The notes: generated by a model from the letters alone, not told the origin. DNA of 64,000 bases from Desertivibrio insolitus (GCF_017355965.1 NZ_JAFIQW010000003.1:24001-88000), one strand, 5' to 3'; shown: positions 1-8,004, counted from the first letter of the stretch. Translations and numbers: made by a program.

Positions 1-2
1 TG

Positions 3-311
3 CTGCTCGAGTACCCGGTCTTCCCCGGTGTCGGCGTCAAGGTGCGCCCGGTCGGCGTGCTCAACATGAGCGACGAGGCCGGCAGCGACGCGAAGGTCGT
101 CTGCGTGCCGCACAAGGACCCGCGCTGGTCGCACATCCAGGACATCACCGATGTTCCGGAGCACATCAAGAACGAGCTGCAGCACTTCTTCGAGCGCTAC
201 AAGGACCTCGAGCCCGGCAAGTGGGTCAAGGTCGACGGCTGGGGCGACGCCGCCGAGGCCGAGCAGATCGTGCAGGACGGCTTCAAGAAGCTGGAGGCCG
301 AGGGGCACTGA
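3..311 (+). CDS. ppa: Inorganic pyrophosphatase, C-terminal part (5' end outside window)
   Basis: This is the last 102 codons of a soluble family I inorganic pyrophosphatase, which hydrolyses pyrophosphate to two phosphates and pulls biosynthetic reactions forward. The reading frame is open to the left edge, so the start is missing. The segment VRPVGVLNMSDEAGSD is the conserved stretch before the metal-binding aspartates, and the IQDITDVP and HFFERYKDLEPGKW segments match the usual C-terminal half of bacterial Ppa. No domain beyond Ppa is visible. The gene converges on the NlpC/P60 gene, with a strong hairpin between the two stop codons. Identification is secure from the family motifs; only the N-terminal part cannot be assessed. 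Confidence 0.94.
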   Translation: MLEYPVFPGVGVKVRPVGVLNMSDEAGSDAKVVCVPHKDPRWSHIQDITDVPEHIKNELQHFFERYKDLEPGKWVKVDGWGDAAEAEQIVQDGFKKLEAEGH

Positions 312-324
312 CCCTCTGCTCGAG

Positions 325-366
325 GGAAGCGGATGCTTCGGGGCTCGCCCCGGGGCATCCGCTTCC
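325..366. terminator. Bidirectional hairpin terminator between ppa and the NlpC/P60 gene
   Basis: A perfect 12-bp stem (GGAAGCGGATGC at 325-336, GCATCCGCTTCC at 355-366) encloses a second small GGGGC/GCCCC stem. It lies between two convergent stop codons, so it can end both transcripts. There is no long T tract, which is common in this high-GC group. Confidence 0.8.
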
Positions 367-382
367 GTCGTTAACGGCGTGA

Positions 383-1819
383 TCAGCCGGTCGGGCGGCC
401 GACCATGCTCATCAGGTCGTAGTTGCGGACCCCGGTGATGCGGACGGGCACACCCGCGCGCGGGGCCTCGATCATCTGGCCGCCCCCGATGTACATCGCC
501 ACGTGGTAGAAACCGCCGCTGTTGCTGTAGAAGAGCAGGTCGCCCGCCTGCATCTGCGACTTGGGCACCAGCAGGCCGCGGCGCGACATCGTGTTGTACT
601 GCGACGACACGAGGTGCTGCCCGATGTCGATGCCGGCCGCGCGGTAGGCGGCGCGGGTGAGCCCGGAGCAGTCCCAGGCATCCGGGCCCGCGCCGGCGAA
701 CTTGTAGGGGTCACCCAGTTGCGCCTTGGCGAAGTCGATCGCGGTCTGCACTGCGCTGCGGTTGGGCTGCGGCACCGGCGCCGGGCTTGGCGCGGGAGCC
801 TTGGTGGGGGTCGGCGAGGGTGCAGGGGCCGGGGCTGGAGCGGGAGCTGGTGCCGGGGCGGGCGCTGGCGCGGGCGCCGGTTGCGCCGGCTGTGTCGGTC
901 TGGGCTGGGTCGGGGCCGGCTGAGACGGCTGCGTCGGGCTCGGCACCGGGGCGCTCGGCCGTGCGGGCTGCTGCGGCCCAGCGGGTGTGGGCTGCGACGG
1001 CTGTGCGGGCACCGGCTGCTCGGGCTGCACGACCGGCGTCGGCTCGACGGGCACGGAACCGGAGCCGTCGCCGGACCAGTCGCGGTCGGCGTAGTAGGCC
1101 GCCTCGATCTCGGCCGTCGTCCCCTTCAGCTGCGCGAGCTGGGCGTAGAGCACCTCGGTCTGCGCGAGCTGCTCGTCGAGCGCGGTCACGGCCGCGACGT
1201 AGCTCGCCTCCGCGTCGGAGAAGGCGGCTTCGGCGTCGGCGGCGCGACGCTCGCGTTCTGCGCTCGCCCGGCTCGCCTGATCGGCGAGGGACTGCGCGCT
1301 GTTCCGGTCGAGCTCGGCCTCGTCCATGAGTTCGCCGGCCTGTCCGCTCAGGCGGTCCATCGTGCCGAGCTGGTAGAGCAGGTCGCTCGCCTCGTCGCCG
1401 CTCAGGAACAGCTGCATCGAGAGGTCCGAACCGCCGGAGCGCGAGAGCTGGGCGATCATCGCGCCGGCACGGTGCGCCGAGGTATCCGCCCGCTCCTGAG
1501 CCGCAGCCGCATCGGCGAGCAGCGACTGCTCCTCGGCCGTCGCGTCCTCGAGTTCGAGCTGCGCGGCCAGGTACGTCTCGTTCGCCTGCTGCGCCGTCTG
1601 CCCCGCGGCGATGGCCTGCGCGTCGAGCGCGGCGAGGCCGTCCTCGAGCGTGGCGATCAACGCGGCCGTCGCGCTCTCGTCGGCGCGGGCGTCCTCGACG
1701 TCGTCCCAGGTCGGCAGGTCCGGCTCGGCCCAGGCGGGCAGCGGCGAGAGCACCGTCGCCGAGAGAGCGAGGGCCGCCGTGAGGGCGGCCGCGCCCGTGG
1801 CGCGACGTCGACAGGTCAT
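383..1819 (-). CDS. Secreted NlpC/P60 peptidoglycan endopeptidase with coiled-coil N-terminus
   Basis: 478 residues. A signal peptide (about 1-31, ending PAWA) is followed by a long alpha-helical coiled coil (about 32-245), a Pro/Ala-rich linker (about 255-350, almost pure PA repeats) that could span the wall, and a C-terminal NlpC/P60 cysteine peptidase domain. The catalytic residues read as Cys384 (in DAWDCSGL), His439 (in FYHVAMY) and probably Glu451. Such enzymes cut the D-Glu/meso-DAP or equivalent stem-peptide bond, and RipA-like proteins of this layout act in cell separation. The gene starts 7 bases after the stop of the M23 gene, so the two are co-transcribed. The coiled coils of the two proteins are paralogous (PTWD-V--ARA-ES near the start, LFLSG-EA-DLLYQLG-M in the middle), but the catalytic domains are unrelated. 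Confidence 0.92.
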   Translation of the reverse strand: MTCRRRATGAAALTAALALSATVLSPLPAWAEPDLPTWDDVEDARADESATAALIATLEDGLAALDAQAIAAGQTAQQANETYLAAQLELEDATAEEQSLLADAAAAQERADTSAHRAGAMIAQLSRSGGSDLSMQLFLSGDEASDLLYQLGTMDRLSGQAGELMDEAELDRNSAQSLADQASRASAERERRAADAEAAFSDAEASYVAAVTALDEQLAQTEVLYAQLAQLKGTTAEIEAAYYADRDWSGDGSGSVPVEPTPVVQPEQPVPAQPSQPTPAGPQQPARPSAPVPSPTQPSQPAPTQPRPTQPAQPAPAPAPAPAPAPAPAPAPAPSPTPTKAPAPSPAPVPQPNRSAVQTAIDFAKAQLGDPYKFAGAGPDAWDCSGLTRAAYRAAGIDIGQHLVSSQYNTMSRRGLLVPKSQMQAGDLLFYSNSGGFYHVAMYIGGGQMIEAPRAGVPVRITGVRNYDLMSMVGRPTG

Positions 1820-1826
1820 GGTGTGC

Positions 1827-3173
1827 CTAGACGCTCACCCCGCGGGCGCGGAGGAAGGCGGCCGGGTCGGTGGAGTCGCCGTACTGACGCACCTCGAAGT
1901 GCAGGTGGCAGCCGGTCGAGTTGCCGGTCGTGCCGACGGCGGCGATGTAGTCGCCGGAGCTCACCGACTGCCCGACGCGCACAGCGATGCCGCCCTGGCG
2001 GATGTGCGAGTAGGAGGTGGTGAGCCCGCCACCGTGGTTGATGCGCACGGTGTAGCCGCTGCCGCCGAGGTAGCCGGCGTAGTCGACGGTGCCGTCGGCG
2101 GCCGCGAAGATCGCGGCACCGCAGCCGGGGCCGAAGTCGATGCCCGCGTGCATGCGGAGGTAGCCGTACAGCTCGAGATAGCGCATGCCGTAGCCCGAGG
2201 TCACGCGGCCGCTCGTGGGACGGGACCAGCCCGACGCGACCGGCGTACCGCCCGCGCTGCTGCCACCGCCGGCGCTGCTGCTGCCGCCGCCACCGGAGCT
2301 GCTTCCGCCGCCGGAGTTCGCCGCCGCCGCTGCCGCTGCCGCCGCGCGAGCTGCCGCTGCGGCCGCTGCCGCCGCCTCGCGTGCCTTGCGCTCCTCTTCG
2401 GCCTTGATGCGGGCCTGCTCAGCCCGGTACTCGACGCCCGCCTGGTAGTCGGCCTCGGTCGCGGCGCGGTTCTCGCGCAGCACGGACAGCTGCGCCTCCA
2501 TCTGCACCTCGTACTCGAGCTGCTCGTCGAGCTTCGACTGAGCGGCGGACGCCGCGGCCTGGGCTTCCTCGAGCAGGCGCTGCGCCTCCTCGGCGAGGGC
2601 CTGGAGCGCGTCACGGGCGACCTTGGCCTGCTCGGTGCGCTGCTGCGCGTCGTTCTTGTCCTGCACCGCGCGGGTGTAGATGCCGTCGGCCTGCTGCGTG
2701 ACCTGGCTCATCGCGCCCAGCTGGTAGAGCAGGTCGTCCGCCTCCTCGCCGCTGAGGAAGAGGTTCGCGCTCATGTCGACGCCGCCGCTTCGGGCGAGCT
2801 GTGCGATCAGCTGGCCGGCCTGGGACATCGACTCGTCGGCCTTGACCTGCGCGGCATCCGCCTCGGCCTGCAGCTGGTCGGCCTCGTAGGCGGCGGTGTC
2901 GTAGGCCTCCTGCGCCGCGGCGTACTCCTCGCCCTTGCGCTGCGCCTCGGCTTCAGCGGCCGCGACCTCGCCCTGCAGCTGGGTGATGAAGCCCTCGAGC
3001 TCGGAGATCAGCGCCTGCTGGGCGGACTCGTTCGCCCGTGCCGCCTCGACCTCGTCCCATGTCGGGTAGTCCCGCTCGGCCCAGGCCGGGGACGCGCCGA
3101 AGAGCGATGCGCTCAGGGCGACGGCGAACGCGGCCGCGGAGGCGATGAGGCGATTGCGGTGGGTCTTCTTCAT
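1827..3173 (-). CDS. Secreted M23 metallopeptidase (LytM/EnvC-like) with coiled-coil N-terminus
   Basis: 448 residues: signal peptide 1-32 (ending PAWA), coiled coil (about 33-260), an Ala-rich then Gly/Ser-rich linker (about 265-310), and a C-terminal M23 domain. The zinc ligands are visible as His342 and Asp346 (HAGIDFG) and His425 (HLHFEV), with the additional active-site His390 (SYSHI), so the enzyme looks catalytically competent. M23 enzymes cleave cross-bridges of peptidoglycan. The N-terminal helical region resembles FtsX/EnvC-type regulatory coiled coils and the N-terminus of the next gene. First gene of a two-gene wall hydrolase operon. The region upstream holds a TTGACT -35-like box; I see no c-di-AMP riboswitch there, although some actinobacterial wall hydrolases carry one. 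Confidence 0.92.
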   Translation of the reverse strand: MKKTHRNRLIASAAAFAVALSASLFGASPAWAERDYPTWDEVEAARANESAQQALISELEGFITQLQGEVAAAEAEAQRKGEEYAAAQEAYDTAAYEADQLQAEADAAQVKADESMSQAGQLIAQLARSGGVDMSANLFLSGEEADDLLYQLGAMSQVTQQADGIYTRAVQDKNDAQQRTEQAKVARDALQALAEEAQRLLEEAQAAASAAQSKLDEQLEYEVQMEAQLSVLRENRAATEADYQAGVEYRAEQARIKAEEERKAREAAAAAAAAARAAAAAAAAANSGGGSSSGGGGSSSAGGGSSAGGTPVASGWSRPTSGRVTSGYGMRYLELYGYLRMHAGIDFGPGCGAAIFAAADGTVDYAGYLGGSGYTVRINHGGGLTTSYSHIRQGGIAVRVGQSVSSGDYIAAVGTTGNSTGCHLHFEVRQYGDSTDPAAFLRARGVSV

Positions 3174-3402
3174 AGCTCTGCTGTCGCGCTGCTTTCGTTA
3201 TGTCACGCCAGTCACACAGTCAACGCAAGCAACAGTAGCGACAGGCTCTCGTACCCCACACCCCACGTATGGGGGACGGGAGTCTCGAGAAGAGTACTTC
3301 GCGGGAGCGGAAGTCTCAACGACAGATTGAAGGTAAGCCCCGAGCTGCCGACGCGGCCGCAGGCGCGGATTCCGGCGTGTTCGAGGCCCTCGCCGGCTCG
3401 GT

Positions 3403-3431
3403 TTTGCGATTGACGGGATGGCACGTATGCT
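3403..3431 (+). promoter_or_regulatory. Likely promoter of the tRNA cluster
   Basis: A TTTGCG -35-like box (3403-3408), a 17-base spacer and TATGCT (3426-3431) lie about 35 bases upstream of tRNA-Glu, the expected distance for a stable-RNA promoter. Confidence 0.5.
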
Positions 3432-3465
3432 TGTCCCTCGGTTGCGTAGAAGACCTCTTCTGCCC

Positions 3466-3538
3466 GGCCCCATCGTTTAGTGGCCTAGGACACCGCCCTT
3501 TCACGGCGGCAGCACGGGTTCGAATCCCGTTGGGGTCA
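3466..3538 (+). tRNA. tRNA-Glu (anticodon TTC)
   Basis: 73 bases fold as a cloverleaf. The acceptor stem GGCCCCA pairs with TGGGGTC (one G-T), the anticodon stem is CCGCC/GGCGG with loop CTTTCAC, and the T-arm carries TTCGAAT. The anticodon is at 3500-3502. CCA is not encoded. First of three clustered tRNA genes. Confidence 0.96.
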
Positions 3539-3579
3539 CGGTCACGATTCGGGACGCAGCCACACAACGAAATATGCAA

Positions 3580-3653
3580 GGCCCTGTAGCGCAGTTGGTT
3601 AGCGTGCCGCCCTGTCACGGCGGAGGTCGCGGGTTCAAGTCCCGTCAGGGTCG
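3580..3653 (+). tRNA. tRNA-Asp (anticodon GTC)
   Basis: 74 bases. The acceptor stem GGCCCTG pairs with CAGGGTC, the anticodon stem CCGCC/GGCGG encloses loop CTGTCAC, and the T-loop is TTCAAGT. The discriminator is G, as expected for Asp. CCA is not encoded. Confidence 0.96.
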
Positions 3654-3676
3654 CGAGAGCGACACGTCGCTCTTTT

Positions 3677-3752
3677 GGCTCTGTAGCTCAGTTGGTAGAG
3701 CGTTCGACTGAAAATCGAAAGGTCACCGGATCGACGCCGGTCGGAGCCACCA
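3677..3752 (+). tRNA. tRNA-Phe (anticodon GAA), with encoded CCA
   Basis: The acceptor stem GGCTCTG/CGGAGCC, D-arm, anticodon stem TTCGA/TCGAA with loop CTGAAAA, a five-base variable loop and a T-stem ACCGG/CCGGT all pair. CCA is encoded at 3750-3752, unlike in the other two tRNAs. The T-loop reads ATCGACG, so position 54 is A instead of the near-universal T, and position 60 is a purine. Confidence 0.95.
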
Positions 3753-3760
3753 ACGTCAGG

Positions 3761-3785
3761 AACCCCCGGTCTCGGCCGGGGGTTT
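3761..3785 (+). terminator. Terminator of the tRNA cluster
   Basis: AACCCCCGG (3761-3769) pairs with CCGGGGGTT (3776-3784) and is followed by T-rich sequence, 8 bases after the CCA end of tRNA-Phe. Confidence 0.85.
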
Positions 3786-4018
3786 CGTCGTTCCCGGCGA
3801 GCCCGCCCTGCTGCGGCCCGAGGGAACCTCGAATTGTCACCGGATGCAGCACCCGCTTGCAAGGCCTTTTTCAAGGGTCAGAGCAGATTTACGGTGATGC
3901 CACCGGTCGGACTTCCTTCCGGAGGGTTCGACAACCTCGCCATCCCGACGGGGCCGGACCTGACGGACGATCGGTCGTAAGTCGGAGCAGGCCCAGCTCC
4001 GGGATTGCAGTTCACACG

Positions 4019-4453
4019 GTGACGTTCGCCGACCCGACGCGCAGCAGCGCGCTTCTCGCCAGCCCCGCCGCCCCGGTCCGCGCCCTGCGGACCCCTACCC
4101 TCCTGCCCGTGGCGGAACCGGCACCGCCGGCCACGCCCGCCCAGGTCTCCTGGCATCACGTCGTCTCGGATTTCTGGACGGCCGATGACGAGACCGCCTA
4201 TCGCGGATCGGTCGAGCTCCTCGGCAACCGGTTCCGCGTCCGTGATTCCGAGGGGTCGAGCGTGGGGGTCTTCCCCACGCTGACCGAGGCCCAGGCGCAC
4301 CTGGAGCAGCGGGTACTCGCCGGCGACGCACCCGAGGCGTCGCCGAAGCGGGCGCCGCGCGAGGTTCTCCTCACGGTGCTCGCCTCAGCGACGGGCCTCG
4401 TCGCTCTGTCCACAGCCGTGAGCGCAGTGCTGCTGCTCGCCGCCGAGAGCTGA
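4019..4453 (+). CDS. Hypothetical protein with a C-terminal membrane segment
   Basis: The frame is open from inside the tRNA region, so the start is uncertain. GTG at 4019 gives 144 residues and GTG at 4109 gives 114; the part before 4019 has no coding character and overlaps the tRNA terminator. The middle (from SWHHVVSDFWTADD to LTEAQAHLEQ) looks like a small folded domain. The last ~25 residues form one hydrophobic helix (LLTVLASATGLVALSTAVSA) that would leave the domain on the cytoplasmic side. I do not recognise the family. It is an isolated gene that converges on the PRC-barrel gene, with hairpins between. Confidence 0.6.
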   Translation: MTFADPTRSSALLASPAAPVRALRTPTLLPVAEPAPPATPAQVSWHHVVSDFWTADDETAYRGSVELLGNRFRVRDSEGSSVGVFPTLTEAQAHLEQRVLAGDAPEASPKRAPREVLLTVLASATGLVALSTAVSAVLLLAAES

Positions 4454-4463
4454 CCCTCGACAC

Positions 4464-4498
4464 GGCTGCGGGGCTGGAGGGAAGCCGGCCCCGCAGCC
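4464..4498. terminator. Hairpin after the hypothetical gene
   Basis: An 11-bp perfect stem, GGCTGCGGGGC (4464-4474) with GCCCCGCAGCC (4488-4498), lies just after the stop at 4453. It has no T tract. Confidence 0.65.
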
Positions 4499-4525
4499 CC
4501 TCCCCCGACAGGATCTTCCCGAACG

Positions 4526-4559
4526 ACGAAGGCCCGGAGCGGATGCCCCGGGCCTTCGT
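4526..4559. terminator. Bidirectional terminator between convergent genes
   Basis: A 12-bp perfect stem ACGAAGGCCCGG (4526-4537) / CCGGGCCTTCGT (4548-4559) is followed by T residues on the plus strand. It lies just beyond the stop of the minus-strand PRC-barrel gene. Confidence 0.8.
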
Positions 4560-4572
4560 TCGTGAGTCGCAG

Positions 4573-5955
4573 TCAGCGCTGATCGCCCTCGTTCCCCGAC
4601 CAGCGGCGCATCCGGCTCTCGCGGCTCTGCTCGCCGCCTGTGCGGCTCGCGTCGCCCCCGGTGCCGAAGCCGACGGACTCCGGGTCGTTCATCGGGCGGC
4701 CGAGGGTGTCGGTGTCACGTCCGCCGTCCTCGGTGTTGGTGATCTCGCCCTCGCGGTTGTTGCGCTCGTTCACCTGGTTGTCGAACTCCAGGTTGCTCGC
4801 GTGCCGGCCCGTGCCGGAGTCGACGTCGTGCACGGGGTCGTATGCGAGCGGGTCGCGGTGCGAGACATCCGACCCGGCGAGGTCCGTCGCGGTGTCGTCG
4901 GAGCGGTTGCGGGTCGCGGGATCGTTCAGCCCGCGGCCCTGGTCCTCGTCACCGAGCCCGGCGTCGCGCGTGGCGGTGTCGCGCTGCCCGCCGCCGACAC
5001 CGTCGGGGCCGCTGCCGAGACCGGCATCGCGCGTCGCCGTGTCGCGGCCGGTCACGCCGTCGGACGAGGCACCGGCGTTGCTGCCGAGGCCCGCGTCACG
5101 CGTGGCGCTGTCGGTGTCGTCGCTGAAGGCGCTCCGCTTCTCGGCGTCGCCGAAGCCGGGCTGGTCGTTGCCGAGGCCCTGGTGCTCCATCGCCGAGCGC
5201 TGTGCGTCGCTGCCGAGCGCGTCCCTGCCGTCGCCTGCCGTCATGTCGTCGTTCCTTCCTGTCGAATGGCTCGAGCCGTCGATGGGCGCGGGCTCGCCGA
5301 GTCCGCGGTGTCCGAGCCCGTCCTCACTGCGCACCTCTCCCGCGGCGGCGGTGCCGCCGGCGGCGGCAGCGGCCGCACTCGCCGCGGTCGCGACGTGCCT
5401 GCCCCGACCACCGGAGTCGGAGTCGTGGCGGTCGTCGTCGCCGTGGCCGAAGAGGCCGTGCTTGCCGCGGCCCTGGCCGTCGTCGTCGCGCCGGTCGTCG
5501 CCGTGTCCGCCGCCGATCCCGAAGAGGCCGCGCTTCTCGTGGTCCCCGTCGCGGTCACGATCACCGTCGTGGCCGCGGTGGAACAGGCCGCCCTTGTCGT
5601 GGTCGCGGTCGTCGTTCCGGTCCGACGAGTCATCCGAGTCGTCGTCCTGCACGCTGTAGTAGCGGTAGAGCTCGTCCTCCTCCTCGGGGCTCAGCGCGCC
5701 GTCGGTGTCGATGCGGGGCGCGTGCTTGACGAACGCCTTGTCGAACGCGATGTGCAGCACGTCGTCGGAGTAGGTCGCGCTGTCGAGCGGCACGAACGAC
5801 TCCTTGTTGCCGAAAAGGCCGGTCTTCACCGTCGCCCAGGTGGGATGCCCGTCGCGGCGGCTGACGAAGACCTGACCGACCGTGCCGATCTTGTCGTCGT
5901 CCTTGTCGACCACGGTCTTGTCGAACAGCCGGTCGATGAGGGAGTGGTTGATCAT
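4573..5955 (-). CDS. PRC-barrel protein with a long disordered repeat tail
   Basis: 460 residues. The N-terminal ~100 residues form a PRC-barrel (from LFDKTVVDKDDDKIGTVGQV through VPLDSATYSDD), the small beta-barrel also found in RimM and photosynthetic reaction centre H subunits. Its close paralogue lies next to it. The remaining ~350 residues are low-complexity and highly charged: several GLFG/GLFH-H-GDDD units, a poly-Ala patch, then at least three copies of DTATRDAGLG plus related GLG units. No membrane segment is present. PRC-barrel proteins of this type are usually general-stress proteins with an unknown ligand. A clean AGGAGG ribosome site 7 bases upstream supports the start. The three genes on this strand from 7825 to 4573 probably belong to one stress regulon, though separate terminators suggest separate transcripts. 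Confidence 0.83.
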   Translation of the reverse strand: MINHSLIDRLFDKTVVDKDDDKIGTVGQVFVSRRDGHPTWATVKTGLFGNKESFVPLDSATYSDDVLHIAFDKAFVKHAPRIDTDGALSPEEEDELYRYYSVQDDDSDDSSDRNDDRDHDKGGLFHRGHDGDRDRDGDHEKRGLFGIGGGHGDDRRDDDGQGRGKHGLFGHGDDDRHDSDSGGRGRHVATAASAAAAAAGGTAAAGEVRSEDGLGHRGLGEPAPIDGSSHSTGRNDDMTAGDGRDALGSDAQRSAMEHQGLGNDQPGFGDAEKRSAFSDDTDSATRDAGLGSNAGASSDGVTGRDTATRDAGLGSGPDGVGGGQRDTATRDAGLGDEDQGRGLNDPATRNRSDDTATDLAGSDVSHRDPLAYDPVHDVDSGTGRHASNLEFDNQVNERNNREGEITNTEDGGRDTDTLGRPMNDPESVGFGTGGDASRTGGEQSRESRMRRWSGNEGDQR

Positions 5956-6067
5956 GGAGAACCTCCTAATTCGTCCCTGATCTCAGTGAACCGAGAGCGG
6001 ATGCAGCGGGGCTGCGTTCCCAGCAAGGAATCAGACACTCTGCAGGGTGTGATCACGGGCGGACGAG

Positions 6068-6096
6068 AGAAGGGCCGGACGTCGTCCGGCCCTTCT
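6068..6096 (-). terminator. Terminator of the PRC-barrel/DUF2382 gene
   Basis: A 13-bp perfect stem AGAAGGGCCGGAC (6068-6080) / GTCCGGCCCTTCT (6084-6096) with a 3-base loop lies directly after the stop of the 6111-7061 gene. Confidence 0.85.
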
Positions 6097-6110
6097 CCGT
6101 GTTCTGCGAC

Positions 6111-7061
6111 TCAGAGGCGGCGGTCGCCGTTAGTGTCGCCGTCGAGCTCGATCTCCTCGCGGCGGACGTCCTCGCTCACCTGCTGCTGGTCGGTGACGAC
6201 GTCCTTGTCGAGGCGCACGCGCTCGACCGGGACGGCCTCCTTCTCCACCACGGGGCGCTCCTCGCTGAGGGTCACCTCGTGCTCCTCCTCGCTGATCGCC
6301 GGGCCGTCGTAGGCGGCACCGGCGTTGGCGTCGGTGATGGGCTCGCGCTCGAGGCGGACCTCCTCGCGCTCGACCGGAACGGTGACGGTCTGCTGCTCGG
6401 TCACGACGTACTTGCGCAGGCGGGCACGACCCGTCTGAACGCGCTCGGTGCCCACGTGCAGCTGCTCCTCGGAGCGGGTCATCGCGCTGTCGGTGTTCGG
6501 ACCCGAGGTGTCGTGTCCGGTGTCGCCGAACCCGGCGGCCGTGCGGTCGCTGTCGACGCCGGTGCGCTCGTTGTCGAAGCCGCCGACGCCCGCGCCCGCG
6601 GTCTCGGTGGTGCCGTAGTCCGAGGCGGTCGTGTCGGTACCGGTGAACGTGCCGGCCGTGCCCGTGGTGGTGCCGAGGTCGGCGTCACGGTCGGAGGTGT
6701 CGGTACCGGCGAAGGTGTCGGCGGTGCCGGAGTCGGTCAGGCCCGCGTTGCTGCCCAGGTTGTAGTAGCTGTACAGCTCGTCCTCCTCCTGCGGGGTGAG
6801 GGCGCTGTCGGTGTCGATGCGCGGGGCGTCCTTCACGAAGTCCTTGGTGAAGGCGACGTGGAGGGCGTCGTCGGTGTAGGTCGCGCTGTCGAGCGGAACG
6901 AAGGTCTCCTTCGTTCCGAAGAGCCCGGTGCGGACCGTGGCCCACGTGGGGTGGCCGTCCTGCTCGTCGACGAAGATCTGACCGACGGTGCCGATGCGGT
7001 CGTCGTCGGAGCCGACGACCTTCGCGTCGAAGAGCTGCTCGATGTTGTTCGTGCTGATCAT
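6111..7061 (-). CDS. PRC-barrel plus DUF2382 (YsnF/AvaK-like) stress protein
   Basis: 316 residues. Residues ~1-105 are a PRC-barrel about 65% identical by eye to that of the downstream paralogue. Residues ~106-195 are a Thr/Gly/Asp-rich disordered linker. Residues ~196-310 form a DUF2382 domain, recognised from the mirrored strands LRKYVVTEQQTVTVPVEREE and VRLDKDVVTDQQQVSEDVRR. DUF2382 proteins (YsnF, AvaK) are stress-induced in other bacteria and their biochemical role is unknown. No signal peptide or membrane helix is present. The ribosome site (AGGAAAG) sits in a purine-rich leader. A terminator follows, so it is probably monocistronic. Confidence 0.88.
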   Translation of the reverse strand: MISTNNIEQLFDAKVVGSDDDRIGTVGQIFVDEQDGHPTWATVRTGLFGTKETFVPLDSATYTDDALHVAFTKDFVKDAPRIDTDSALTPQEEDELYSYYNLGSNAGLTDSGTADTFAGTDTSDRDADLGTTTGTAGTFTGTDTTASDYGTTETAGAGVGGFDNERTGVDSDRTAAGFGDTGHDTSGPNTDSAMTRSEEQLHVGTERVQTGRARLRKYVVTEQQTVTVPVEREEVRLEREPITDANAGAAYDGPAISEEEHEVTLSEERPVVEKEAVPVERVRLDKDVVTDQQQVSEDVRREEIELDGDTNGDRRL

Positions 7062-7201
7062 CTTTCCTCTTCCTCTTTATCTTTTTCGTGGCTCGTGGCC
7101 GTGTGCGGGCGCGCCGGAGACGCCCAGGTGAGGGTGGTTCTCGGATGTCCCGGATCCGGACGCCCGGGACTGGTCGAGCTGGTCTGGGTGAAGGGGCTGG
7201 G

Positions 7202-7825
7202 TCAGCCCTCGAAGCCGGCGCGGTCCACGCGACGGTGGAACCGCATGCCCGCGATGCCGCCGAGGACGGCGCCGACGAGTGCGACGACCGCGGCGAGCAC
7301 GGCGGTCACGATGCCGCTGACGGTGAGGTCGTCACCGCTCACCGGGATGCGCGGGAAGCTGTTGAGGTTCTGCAGCAGGTTGAACTGCGTGCCGGCGATG
7401 GCGGCGAGGATCGCGACGATGACGGCGAACAGGAGTGCCCACACCCACACGGCGATGCCCTGCTTGGCTCCGTTGAAGCGCGCCATCCGGCCGGCGACGT
7501 AGCCGCCGGAGTAGTACGACACGAAGAGGATCACCAGCACCGCGATCGCGCCGATGATGCCCGCCGTCGACGGGTTCTGGGTCGCGGCCTCAGTGGCCTC
7601 CGCAGCGTCTCCGCCCGTGGCGTTCAGGCCGACGGCGGCACCGATGGCGGCGACGAGCGCGGTCAGCAGCACGGCGAGGCCGGTCGCGGCGAGCCATCCG
7701 AAGAACGCGGAACCGATCTTGACCCCGCCGAACTGCTCCTTCTCCCGCTCCACGGCCTCTTCACGGCGAGCGCGAGGCGACTGCGCCGGTACCGAACCCT
7801 CGGTGTTGGTGTTGTCGAAGCTCAT
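7202..7825 (-). CDS. Four-helix membrane protein of unknown function
   Basis: 207 residues. A charged cytoplasmic N-terminus (~1-33) leads into four predicted membrane helices: about 38-62 (FFGWLAATGLAVLLTALVAA), 88-108 (IIGAIAVLVILFVSYYSGGYVAG), 120-142 (WALLFAVIVAILAAIAG) and 170-195. The YYSGGYVAGRMARFNGAKQG segment is typical of actinobacterial proteins found beside PRC-barrel or CsbD-like stress genes; I cannot give a function. A GGGGAG ribosome site lies 5 bases before ATG. Same strand as the two PRC-barrel genes and 140 bases upstream of them, which suggests a shared stress role but not necessarily a shared transcript. Confidence 0.75.
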   Translation of the reverse strand: MSFDNTNTEGSVPAQSPRARREEAVEREKEQFGGVKIGSAFFGWLAATGLAVLLTALVAAIGAAVGLNATGGDAAEATEAATQNPSTAGIIGAIAVLVILFVSYYSGGYVAGRMARFNGAKQGIAVWVWALLFAVIVAILAAIAGTQFNLLQNLNSFPRIPVSGDDLTVSGIVTAVLAAVVALVGAVLGGIAGMRFHRRVDRAGFEG

Positions 7826-8004
7826 CGCGCTCCCCTTTCGTCCGTCCCTTCATCAAGACAGTCACGGGAAGGGACGAGAGGCAAGCCCGTTCGAGGTTTC
7901 TTCAGTGGGGACGGAGGCCGCGCGCGGACGACTCCCAGGCGCCTACGGTTGCGCTGTTCAGACAACCCGCTTTCTGCCGGGAGAACGCTCCCATGGGGCT
8001 AGGG

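Noticed and set aside
3174-3400. A ydaO-type c-di-AMP riboswitch before the M23 wall hydrolase
   Set aside because: Looked for because some actinobacterial wall hydrolases have one. I could not find the conserved riboswitch blocks; only a TTGACT-like promoter is visible.
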